Below are positions 1-10,103 of a stretch of DNA of 64,000 bases, piece by piece. The stretch spans positions 1,488,001 through 1,552,000 of the forward strand of contig JAHLEZ010000018.1 in NCBI GenBank assembly GCA_020726505.1. The letters are read 5' to 3'. Made by a program: the position numbers and the translations under genes. The stretch comes from Leptodontidium sp. MPI-SDFR-AT-0119. Its lineage: Eukaryota; Ascomycota; Leotiomycetes; Helotiales; Leptodontidiaceae. The first letter of the stretch is position 1. Each line of letters opens with the position of its first letter. The notes beneath the pieces were generated by a model, which saw only the letters and a program-made list of their open reading frames with translations, had not been told where the DNA came from and searched no databases.

Positions 1-1680
1 AATCCCTTCGCCTTCAAGCCATCTTTCTGGACGGAACACATCCGCATCCTCACCCCATATTTTCTTATTCCTAAGTATGCTGAAGCCACCATAACCGATA
101 CTAGTTCCACCAGGGACGTACATGCCATTTATAGTGTCGCCCTCTGGCGGGACCTTTTTGGCCATAAGGCCTACCGCCGGGGGCCAGATACGAAGCCCTT
201 CTTTGATAACAGCCTGTAGATATGGTAGGGTTCTCGCCTCGACATCGGAAATGGGCGATGACAGCGTTGCGTCAGAGATTTCCGCCAGAAGCTTTGCATG
301 GACGCGCGGCGTAGTTATGATGTACAGGAAGGTAGTGCGGATTGCCGTTGCCGTTGTGTCAGAGCCCGCGATACTGAAATAAAGGAGCGTCAAAAGGAAT
401 ACTCGATGGGTGCATGGGATACTACTTGCAAGAGTAGTTAAGGTGCACTCACATTTGAAGAAGAGTTTCGGATTCTGCCTCGTCACGAGTTAGGCCATGA
501 CGGATAAATGACCCAAGCATGTCTCTCTGATCTTTCGCATCGGGGCCAAACCTTTGATCAACTACTTCTTTGGTGAATCTATATGTAAATGCGTCAGCTA
601 TCTGTACCTTCGTCACAGAACTCAGGGCGGTTGACAGAATTTCCCAGGGATTCATCAAAGATGCCAAAGTCGTCCTCTAGCTGCGTCAACTACAGCTATT
701 GCGACGTCCGAGTGTATAAAAATTCTTAGGATGCTTCTTAACCATCCTCGGACGAATAAGGAGAGGAACGAACCCAATAATCTTTCCAAAGCCAATAGCA
801 TCCGTCGCAGAAGGCAGGAGACTTTTCATGAAAGAGGAGGTTAGGACATAGTTAAGCCAAGGGAAAATCGTAACCATCATTGCAGCCGGAACCGCTTTCT
901 CGCTCGTCGCGATATATTGGTAAAGATCGGTATCAGTATCTAGAAAGCCAAATGGCTTCCCATATGCGACATGCGAGATAACGTCGAGAGTGAAGTATTG
1001 AGCCTTGCGACCGAAGTCCATTGGCCGATATTCCGTGTTAGTCGTAATGTATTTTGAATCGATGAGCTTGATTAAAGCTAGTACGTTGTGATTGATACTG
1101 TGCTCGAAGATTTCATTTTCTTTGCCTGCGTACTATCATTGGGTTAGTCTTCAGCATAGACTGACTGATTGACCAAGGCAAGCAAGCTTACACCAATAGC
1201 CATTTTGGTCCGGAGCTCAGTGTGAGTATCCTCGTCCATCTGCGACAAGACGTTATCCCGGGTTGGATCGAATCGCAGGCCAGTGTACCAGTCGGAGCGG
1301 CGGTATGGCGATCTGACAGCGTTCATCTTCCGCATGAGGGCCGGATCGTCTGTGACCAGCATGTTCGGCCCAATACGAACAAGGGACCCTGCACAACCAC
1401 CGCACGTTAGACAGGAGCTACAATGGAGTGGCCACAGCAGATCTTCCGTACCATATTTTCTGTTGGCCTCCAAGACTTCAAAGTTCATCTGTCCATTCAG
1501 GAGCGCGCGCACTTGCCATATGTTCGAAAACGTCGCTGGGAACGGTCCCTTGAAATGCCGCAGGCGATACCATGCGCCGATCGTTTGCGCAGCGAAGACG
1601 ACTGCGCATAGTATGCTGAGGATGGCTAGCATCACCCTCCAGTCCCCCCAGATCTTGTCGAGCACAGAGCGGAGCGTCAT
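1..1680 (-). CDS. Cytochrome P450 monooxygenase, 3' part cut off by window edge
   Basis: Heme-thiolate monooxygenase anchored in the ER membrane; substrate unknown. The start is the ATG at 1680, followed by a hydrophobic N-terminal anchor (about residues 15-40). Four introns give one open frame of 428 codons: 1389-1451, 1133-1191, 579-773 and 374-452. The 195-nt intron removes a frame break and joins ...GKIIG to FTKEVVDQRFG; it ends in GCTGAC followed by ACATATAG, a good branch site and acceptor. The I-helix motif AGSDTT, the K-helix ExxR (EGLR, near 205-215) and the PERW motif (near 15-25) are all present. The heme-binding cysteine loop lies beyond base 1. The overall look resembles pisatin demethylase or benzoate hydroxylase-type fungal P450s; that subfamily assignment is from memory. 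The dynamin-like gene starts 815 bp away and is divergently transcribed. Confidence 0.9.
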
Positions 1681-2495
1681 GGCTTGTTGTCGGAAGGCCG
1701 CGAACGAGTTCTGTATTTGTCGCGCAGATAAGAATAATAACGATCACAGTGTGGAAAGGGCATTCATTCATTTACTTGTACTTGCCAACCCCGCACTGCT
1801 TCTGGCCCGAACATGTGACCCTGTGCCTTGCCCAAGTGGTGACTCTCCGAAACCGCCATGAAATTTGCCCTGTTGGGGCTGCACGGGGCGTAAATTATTA
1901 TCCTATACTCAACTAAACTCGCTTTATAATCGAGAATATTATTATTGCCTTAACTTATAAGCTACTAATAAGTTAAAGATTCTATTATTTATTAACGGGT
2001 CTTCCCTTGACTTATGACTTACGTTTCAAAGCCCAGCTTAATGATTTAGCTTAACTCAGCTTTCTTATTGGCCGCCTGGGTGAGTAGCAGCCCCACCTAC
2101 ACCAGGAAACATCAACCCCCAATTAAACCTGACCACAGCACTAGGAAATACACGCCCAGGACTGCTGTTCCCAGCCCTTCTATGAGACGAGTGGTGAGAA
2201 ATAGTAATTTCTTGTCCCATTCCACAATTATGGCCTATTATCGATGGTCGTGTTTGTTCGCTTTCCCCATTCGCTCTCACCTACCTAAGCGCCATAACCT
2301 TATCTTGTACTCCCACACCAGTTGGTACTCTCTCTTGCAACGAATCAGCGGACAATCTCATATCTCGAATCAAACGCTCTCCGTTGGCCCTCTCATATGT
2401 CCCTTGCCTCTTCAAAGTACTACTCTCTAACACAATCTTGTCTTTCTCTAAATATATTCCTACGACTCTACTTCCTCTAAGATTGTGATCTCACC
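1681..2495. other. Divergent intergenic region with short AT-rich tract
   Basis: This is the shared upstream region of the P450 (minus) and the dynamin-like gene (plus). Bases about 1885-2060 are strongly AT-rich with many TA steps and look like an old RIP-affected fragment; the rest is ordinary pyrimidine-rich promoter sequence. I see no convincing gene. Confidence 0.5.
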
Positions 2496-4899
2496 ATGGC
2501 CGCTATTCCAGGATTACACTCGATGGCCGGCCTTCGGTCAGCTGAACAGATCCAGCTCCTCGATTTGGTTGATTCCCTCCGTGCGGAGGGATTGAGTGAA
2601 TTTACCGCCCTACCTCAGTTGATTGTCTGTGGAGATCAATCAAGCGGTAAAAGTTCCCTCCTCGAGGCGATTTCCGGAGTTCCGTTCCCCCGTAAGGACA
2701 ATCTCTGCACACGGTTTGCAACGGAAGTTATCTTGCGTAGGGCTCCCGTCTCTGAGATCAGAGTGTCTTTGGTTGGTCTTTCAATTTTCCTGGCTCTTTG
2801 ATACTGAGGTGATATAGGTACCAGGGAAAGGTCGATCGTCAGTCGATCAGGATCGGCTCTGGCAGTTTCGATACGATGTCACCTCCCTCGCAGACTTCAA
2901 TACCCTCTTTGAGCAAGCCAAAGATGCTATGGGACTTTTATCCATTGGTGGGAACGCATTCACTGAAGACATTCTTCGAGTTGAGATCTCAGGGCCAACA
3001 CAACCACAACTTACTATCGTTGACCTCCCCGGTTTAATTCACTCGCACAACAAACACCAAACCGAACATGACGTTGAGCTTGTTACGAATCTCGTGGCCA
3101 AATACATGGCGAACCCAAGGAGTATCATCCTCGCTGTGGTGTCCGCTAAGAACGACTTCCCGAATCAGATTGTAAGGAATTGAGCTGAGCATTCATGGAC
3201 GCAGCAGCTTATACCACTTAGGTTCTCAAACGAGCTCGAGAAGTAGATCCTCAAGGACTGCGGACCCTCGGTGTGATTACGAAGCCAGATCAGCTCGTAC
3301 GCGGCAGTGACGGCGAAAAGATTTTCTTGAGTCTTGCGAGGAATGAGCAAGTCGAGTTTAATCTTGGCTGGCATGTCGTTAGAAACCTCGACTCTGGAGA
3401 CAAGGACCAGGACAGAGATGTTGTCGAGACCCAGTTCTTGGCCGAGAGTAATTTCCGGTCCCTCTCCGCTACCCATCTTGGGATTGCACACTTACGCCAG
3501 CGGTTGAGCATCGTACTCTTCGAACAGATCAAGGCCGAGCTTCCACGGCTGATCGAGGACATCGAGACGAACATTACGATCTGTCGGCATGGCTTGGACA
3601 AATTAGGTCCTGCCCGTGCAGGTCTGGATGAGCAGAAAAACTTTCTAGTCGATTTGAGCGATAATTTCCAGTCGCTTTGTGATGCTGCCACCAAAGGTGA
3701 CTACGAGCACCCATTCTTTGCGAAGCAGTCCCAGTTCGACCGGCGCCTTGCGGCAATGATTGCGAACAGAGGAGTCGAATTTGAAGAAGAGATTCGAATA
3801 GACGGAGCCCAGTGGAAGATCGTTGAAGGCGCAAGTAAGAGGGCAAATCACCGTACTCGCACAGAAGCTGTGGAAGAAGTGTGCGAGCTATTGAAGAAGA
3901 GTCGTGGTCGTGAGGTGGGCAGCCCCTCGATTGTCGATGTATTTACTAACTGCCACTAGCTGCCAGGTCTCCCCAATCCGCTTCTTGTCGGCGAAGTCTT
4001 CCGCGAATATAGCCAGCCTTGGGAAGGGTTGGCACGCCGATACATCGAAGATGTGTGGAATATAACCAAGAGTTTCGTAGAGCAGGCACTGCAATACTTG
4101 ACAGACGCCACAGTCAGTGATGCTCTACTGCGGTACTTACTTGATCCCCTTATGGACCAGAGGTTGGTTTTGGCAAACACCAAACTTGAAGAGCTCCTGG
4201 CAGTCCACAAAGAACATCCGGAAACTAGAAACCACTACTTTACAGACAGATACAATACCCTCCAACGCAACCAAACCGAGGCCAAGACCACCCACATTCT
4301 TCAAGAGGCATTTGTGCGACGTCCCTCAATGACTGCAGCGGATATTCCACGCCTCGTCGCAATGCTGCGTCAAGGTACGGAGGCTGATATGGATCTCATT
4401 GCTGCCGAATCGACTTTCAATGCAATGGAGGCGTTCTACCAGGTACATCAATGCTTCATGTACCCTTCCTCATTTATCTAATCGTCTTCAAAATAGGTCG
4501 CAATGAAGTTGTTTGTCGACAATGTGCCAAACCTGGTTGTCCGCGCGATTATTGCTTCACGCCTTCCATCCATGTTCTGTCCTAAGTCAGTCTTTGCGAT
4601 GAACCCCGAACTCGTGAAGGATATCGCATCGGAGACAGAAGACAAGAGATTGCGGCGACAAGAAATCAACGATAAGCTCAAAGCCTTGGAAGCTGGAAAC
4701 AACCTTTGCAAGCAGTATGCCTTACGTGTGACTTCTGGTTAGTCCGTCTCAGCCTCGACTGAGCCTGCCGCTAATAAATGTAGTGTTACCAATCCTCAAG
4801 CGAGCAAGATCTTTTGATTCGTTGACCTCGACCTCGACCTCGTCAGTCGTTAGTGTCAAAGAAGAGGAAGAAACTCCGGCTGGCGAAGAGTCCGACTGA
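2496..4899 (+). CDS. Dynamin-family large GTPase (Mx/Vps1-like, fungal)
   Basis: Large GTPase of the dynamin superfamily, which self-assembles on membranes and remodels them. Six exons with introns 2772-2817, 3172-3221, 3915-3959, 4443-4496 and 4738-4783 give 720 residues. G1 is GDQSSGKSS (about residues 46-54), the conserved G2 threonine lies in NLCTRF, G3 is DLPG (about 161) and G4 is TKPD (about 230). The middle/stalk region holds RELPG and FNPLL-like segments, and a GED-like helical region precedes a serine/acid-rich tail ending ...GEESD. There is no PH domain or proline-rich domain, so it is not a classical endocytic dynamin. Ascomycete genomes carry many Mx-like paralogues of this type, often in variable regions near HET genes, as here. 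The specific role is unknown. The start is supported by ACCATGG context and immediate homology-like sequence. Confidence 0.92.
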
Positions 4900-6989
4900 C
4901 GCAAATACCTGACCCTTCCGCTAACAGCAAGTGGATCGTCATATACCAGAAAGTGCTATCCTTGAGATCTGTTCCCATATGTAATTTCCTTTTGCGTATT
5001 CTTAAGGGAGATATTACTTAAAGATAGGGGTTTTAAGATCAAAAATATTATCTTATATTAATCAACTAATAACTTTAAAACTTGGCTCGTAATAAAGTTT
5101 TAAGAAGTATCCGAGCTAAAGAAATCTTCCTTTAACTAGTTAATAAAATCTAATTGAAGTTCCTTAAGACGTTTCGAATTATTCTTTAAAGCGCGATTAA
5201 GAATGTTGGTCCACAGGTCCCTGCATGAGCATACTTCGGTCCGGAAAAGGGGGTGCGGGTCAAAGTTAAGGGTCAGAGCTTAGCCGGACTAGTTTTAGTG
5301 GAGATTCGGTAGGGTTTCGTAGTATATAGTCTGGCTCTCCTCGCACTCTCTTAGAATATACACAGATTTTGAACTATACATTTATTACTCTGTCGCCATA
5401 CTCGCATTAGAATATATTCACACATGCGGCGTGGTACATGAACCGGTACTGCACCGACAAAGAATATTAAAGTCTTTAGTCGATTATAAATTAGTTCATA
5501 AGATATATCGAAGAAAGCGGAATACTAAAGGTTTATAGTATTTTTGCTGTTCATATTAATAGGGTAAGCGTTTCATATTCTAAGTAATATAGATTCGGTC
5601 GAAGTCTACTTATTCGTAATATAACCTCGCTTACTAAGAATCTCGAGTAGAACATAAGTACTTATTTCTTAGCTATCGACTTTTAGTTAGCTATACTACT
5701 TTATTATTTTAAATAATATATAAGAGGCTTAATACAGATCTGAATTTTCGTAAGCTTTCTTCTCTTAGTTACTTTAATAGTAGTATTAATAACGTTATAA
5801 GCTTTTTTAGTCTCGGTCGTCTTTCGGATTCGGGTATTCCTATATAAAATCCTATATCCTTATAATAAATGCATCGCTTTTTCAAAACGTGGTAAAAACT
5901 CGGTTGTACTTCGACGGTTCTTATATAATCGAGGAAACTTGTTGGCTTAAAGCAGGTTCGTAAGAAAAGTTTAACCTCGACCCTCTTGAGATGCTAGTCG
6001 TCTTTAGCTTAGATAATAAAAATCTCGTGTAATTTCTGAATAGTAGCGTCATAAAATATCTTCGAAACTTCGTACAATTGCTTCAGATTAGTTTTATACG
6101 GAATTTGTACTTGTTAAAAAGCGAAATACGCTTTACTTGAAAACTTATACCTACTTAATAATCATAAATAAGATATCCCTAGGTAATTTTTGTAATATCT
6201 TATTCGCGGGAATAATGCATAAATAATTAGGCGAAAATTGAGAAGTAATAAAATATAAAAAGCTTCATAATAAATCACCTTGTTTGATCGGTAGGCCGTA
6301 TAAGGACTATAAAAGAATTTGACTAAGGAAGGTTCTTAGCTAAAGTTTTATCATTTTAATGGCTTTTCTTCGTTCCACCGATTGTTTAAAAGCGCTTTGC
6401 GATGTTCGAAAAGAGATGCAAAACCAAGGGGAAAAGGTTTTAATATTAGCCGCGGACCGGCTTCACATTTTTAGTACCACTGGGTCCACAGGCTACCGAT
6501 TCTGGTTGAATTTGAGGGCTGGGGGCGAGCTGTCGCTCAGCTCCGTCGTTGATTGGAAGCAAAGTGCCCAGGGTTTGCGAATTTGCGGGGGGGAAGAAGT
6601 CCCAAGTTACACACATTATATCGTGTCAGCTACGTGATGCTTAGACTAAGACCTGATAACTTAATCCTCAGGAGCTTTTAGTTATACACTGTAACGAGAA
6701 CACCTTTATAAAAGAATATAATATTTACAACGAGAGTATCCATTGTAGGTTGCTGAGATTGAAATAAGTCTAGCACGATATGGAGTCGAGGAAACGAGTA
6801 CTATAACAGATGGTGTGCGAGAACTTCGCCAGGGTTGGCACAAATGTTCTAGCTCTCGGTACGTGCTAGTACAGTTATGCCAGGACGTATTGTGGGCCAG
6901 CACAAACGAGCCAGCCTAATATTGATTCTGGAATGTATTCCTTCGAAGTGGGTTGGTTTCGGGAAGCGTGTGGATATCGACTAACGAAT
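4900..6989. repeat. AT-rich, RIP-like degraded block
   Basis: From about 4985 to 6360 the sequence is very AT-rich and full of TA and AA/TT steps, with stops in all frames, as expected of transposon DNA hit by repeat-induced point mutation. It is interrupted by a more GC-balanced solo LTR. Bases 6360-6989 return to ordinary composition; an open frame at 6359-6637 has no recognisable domain and I do not call it a gene. Confidence 0.7.
5205..5459 (+). mobile_element. Solo LTR, copy 1 (255 bp), flanked by 5-bp target duplication
   Basis: The element begins TGTTGG and ends CCGACA, the TG...CA ends of an LTR. It is bounded on both sides by AAGAA (5200-5204 and 5460-5464), a 5-bp target-site duplication. 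No internal retroelement sequence adjoins it, so it is a solo LTR left by recombination. A TATA-like stretch followed by CTC-rich sequence in the second half suggests that the plus strand is the transcribed sense. A second copy lies at 23048-23304 in the opposite orientation. Many differences between the copies are C-to-T or G-to-A in this copy, as expected inside a RIP block. Confidence 0.88.
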
Positions 6990-8921
6990 TCAAATCAAAA
7001 GAAACTCAGTCGCTTCATCTTCCTTCCAGTCCACTTTGTTTCTCGTCCAAGGATCCATCCAGTCTTCTAAGAAACACGTTTCTTGCACATGAAACCTGCC
7101 ACCACCCGCTTTTCGCAAAGCTATAGGGTTCGAGCATCCATGCAGTATACATATATAATCACCGACTTCCAATGTGCAACCAAGCGCCAACCGGCCTTCT
7201 TTTGTGATGTACAGAAATCGCTTCGTCGCACTAAATTTGATTGCATCTAATGCCTCGTTTATCAATGTTCTCGACGATTCCGTGATTGTTTGATTAGGTG
7301 CCTTCACCTCCAGTTTAGCTTTATCTCCATAGTAGAGGTGGTTGACGACAGAGGCAAGAATATCTGGAATGTTTACATTCCCTTCCTGAGCCTTTTCGAA
7401 CAAGGAGTGCACTCTCTCCATCTGAAAATGGCCTTGCGCTAAAATTGCTGCAAAGACAGTATTATTCGTTGGTTTGGGGTAAGTCCGACTGGAGGACTCC
7501 CAAGCAAAACCCGCCGAACTGACAATTCGAAGAAAGTCAAACTGCATTCCATCAACATGTGGCGGCGCTACTCTGGGATCAATTCGACTCTGAACTCGAT
7601 CTAGCACCCTGCCATGGGCTATTAGCACTGCTAAATCGCACGCTCCAACATGTGGATACATGCGACCGTGCTCTGATGGTAGAACGCTGGCGGTGGACTT
7701 CGAAAATCGCGTAAGATGCTCACTAGCACGGAAATCTGGCACCCAAGAAGGAGATCTCCTGAAGAAGGGTCGCGTTCCATCACCGTCCCCTTGACGACAC
7801 AGAATGTCCAGGATGTCGAGCCGCTGAGAGCCTTGGATGATGGCTCTTGTTGTTGAGGCGAAAACCTCTTCGGTGGAGTGTCGATAATCTGGTTGAATTT
7901 GAACGAAAGGGTCGTCGTTGAGGCCGAGAACGGCGTAAATACAGTCTCGGGGATCTGAGGTCTTCATGGCCGGAACCACAGCGGAGATAAAATCTTCGAA
8001 ATTCTGGACTGCATGACTGAAGCTATACATGGGATCGTGCCGTTCAGCCCAGCTTCGGTACATCATAGGAACCATATTGAAACCTGTTCCAGACTCCAGC
8101 GTTACTTCGTCCAGGCCGACCGCTATCACCTCCTCTCCTTCATTCTTTTGAATGGCTTTGCATATCCAATTAAGGCCCTGAAGAGAAACCGATCCCGACG
8201 ATAAAATGAACTTCGACCGCGAAGGAAGCACTATTTCCTGGAAGACCCAACCCCTAGAAAACCAGGCACAGCCGAGTTGCTTGTAGAACTGCCATATGGC
8301 AAGCTCTTCGTCCTCTTGATAAAGAACTGCTTCGCCATTCTTCATTACAACATCGCCAGTCAAAAGTGTTTGCAACTCTACGGTTGGATCTCTCGTCCCA
8401 ACTGCAGCTTCGTTAGCAACACGACATACCCAGTCAACGGCATCGCAATGAGGCAAGTCAATCGATCCCAGCCAAACCAGGACTTGAAAGCAAGATCCGT
8501 AAACCCGACCCATAAGTTTAACCTGCTCATTGCGCTCTGCGACATTATCTTGATTGATGCAAATCTGGTCGATCCAGATGTACCCAGTAGAACAATGCTG
8601 TGAAACTCCTAAAATCGCCCTCTCCAGATTCTCGGTGACATATAGAGCGAATCCTTCATGGAGGATTAAGACTCGATCGCGGACACCTGGCCCCCAGACG
8701 TAAGAGAGTGTTTCATATGCTGGTGCTTGATGGATAGTTGTATGGATTAAACTATGTTGCTGTTGGTTTGAGCTGGGTGTAGTCCCAAATTTGAGTAGTC
8801 GTATCTCATGCTCTTTGCTTAGGGTTGAGTATTGATAAGGCTGCATCTGGACCTTAAAAGAATAGCAGTGTGCTTGAGGATTAGGGACTCTAGCATGCGA
8901 AGACTTTTGGCAAGGAGACAC
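6990..8921 (-). CDS. HET-domain protein (heterokaryon incompatibility family)
   Basis: A single-exon gene of 643 residues on the minus strand. The N-terminal part carries the three HET signature blocks: YETLSYVWG, IWIDQICINQDN and RGWVFQE. HET domains are related to TIR domains and trigger cell death in fungal allorecognition; this is known for the family and not shown for this gene. The C-terminal half (about 330-643) is divergent, with the usual conserved DPRDCIYAVLGL segment near the middle and a final GRLALG...GDYICIL block often seen at the end of these proteins. A start 25 codons further in, at MQPYQYSTL, is also plausible because the HET homology begins there. The gene sits beside an AT-rich transposon block, a common setting for HET genes. 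Confidence 0.9.
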   Translation of the reverse strand: MSPCQKSSHARVPNPQAHCYSFKVQMQPYQYSTLSKEHEIRLLKFGTTPSSNQQQHSLIHTTIHQAPAYETLSYVWGPGVRDRVLILHEGFALYVTENLERAILGVSQHCSTGYIWIDQICINQDNVAERNEQVKLMGRVYGSCFQVLVWLGSIDLPHCDAVDWVCRVANEAAVGTRDPTVELQTLLTGDVVMKNGEAVLYQEDEELAIWQFYKQLGCAWFSRGWVFQEIVLPSRSKFILSSGSVSLQGLNWICKAIQKNEGEEVIAVGLDEVTLESGTGFNMVPMMYRSWAERHDPMYSFSHAVQNFEDFISAVVPAMKTSDPRDCIYAVLGLNDDPFVQIQPDYRHSTEEVFASTTRAIIQGSQRLDILDILCRQGDGDGTRPFFRRSPSWVPDFRASEHLTRFSKSTASVLPSEHGRMYPHVGACDLAVLIAHGRVLDRVQSRIDPRVAPPHVDGMQFDFLRIVSSAGFAWESSSRTYPKPTNNTVFAAILAQGHFQMERVHSLFEKAQEGNVNIPDILASVVNHLYYGDKAKLEVKAPNQTITESSRTLINEALDAIKFSATKRFLYITKEGRLALGCTLEVGDYICILHGCSNPIALRKAGGGRFHVQETCFLEDWMDPWTRNKVDWKEDEATEFLLI

Positions 8922-10103
8922 CTCCTGAAACTACAGTACATTAGCATCGAGGACTCGCCAGTAGGTTTTGAGTCTAAGGCTATCTCACACGTTGAATTAA
9001 AAATTGGTTGATGAGTGTCGGTGGAGAAAGGATTCAAGGCTTGGAGGGTGTTATGGTTTGGCAGACTCGGAAAGTCAATGTGAGGGAAGTGGGTGTTCTG
9101 ACCGAGGTCAGTCAACTCGAGATAAGATTGCTGAACATCATTGAAGTCAGTATAGTTCTCCATTATGCCTGTAGTGAAGAGTGGTAACTTGCATCACGCA
9201 GCGGGCCCCATTTACTTTTCAAGTCAAATTTTTTGACGGCACTGCGTTGCTGAACAGAATGAAATCTTGCGGATGGGTGCTCCGTTATATACTACACCCC
9301 CCCCTCCCCCCGGCTTGAATATTACATGTGAACTTTTGCGGGCCACAGACCTAGTTCTCAAGTCTTGAATGGTCAGAGGCCCTGGATAGAGCCTGAAGCA
9401 CGACGTCCAGTTGTCTTCACATTTAACATTCAAGCCGGGGTGGGGGGAGGGAGGATAGTAGCGCTCGCGGCTCTACTGTCCGTAATGTCCAAGCCCCCTT
9501 GTCTTGGCATGTACAGAAGTACTGTAAGACAGTCCAAGGCAGATTCCCAAAGCTCGTACGTAAGCTGCGAGGCAAAATATTAGAACTCACCAATTGAAAT
9601 TAAACCAAATGTGAGTGAGAATGTTGTGCCGCATTGACAAGGCAGCGGAGTTTGCAGCTCAAAAGCAAAATATCCTGCTCCTCTCCCTCGTATTCAGCGC
9701 CCGATGCAAAACTGCCCCGATTCTGAGGCAAGTGGCTGCTCACACCGCTGTTTCGTCGTCGTGGGTTGGTACGCGAAGTCGCACAGGGCAGACTCTGCCT
9801 TTGATTCTTGGGCGGGAGACACTCGGTAAGAAGAGGAGACTTTTTCAGAGAAGGAATTACATTGGACTACTTTCACCCCCACTACCCTGGTTGTGTTCCA
9901 TGTATTTCCCTATGCACCCCACGATATATACCATCTACGCCACACGGATTTTCCTAATCGTTGCATTCCAATCTATCGCAACCAATCCCATTCATCGCAC
10001 TTTCCCTCCAGAAATCTCCGCAAAACCACCAAAGATCCCAAAGCATTGCGAATCCACTGCTGCAAAGTACACCACAATAATCAGAGCTAAGAGGAAACTA
10101 AAC
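8922..10103. other. Intergenic region, no confident gene
   Basis: This is the upstream region of the HET gene and the 3' side of the next minus-strand gene. Several open frames lack recognisable domains, including a 185-codon plus-strand frame at 9615-10172 that overlaps the end of the neighbouring gene. The only structured element I see is the C/G-rich inverted repeat at 9296-9451. Confidence 0.45.
9296..9451. repeat. Imperfect inverted repeat with C-rich/G-rich ends
   Basis: The left arm (9296-9332: C-tract, then GGCTTGAATATTACATGTGAA) is repeated in reverse complement at 9416-9451 (TTCACATTTAACATTCAAGCC, then G-tract). The arms are about 36 bp with a few mismatches, around an 83-bp loop. 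It could be a small MITE-like element or a stable hairpin. I see no clear target-site duplication. Confidence 0.6.

Noticed and set aside
6359..6637. 92-codon open frame after the RIP block
   Set aside because: No recognisable domain, no splice partner, and a start inside AT-rich DNA.
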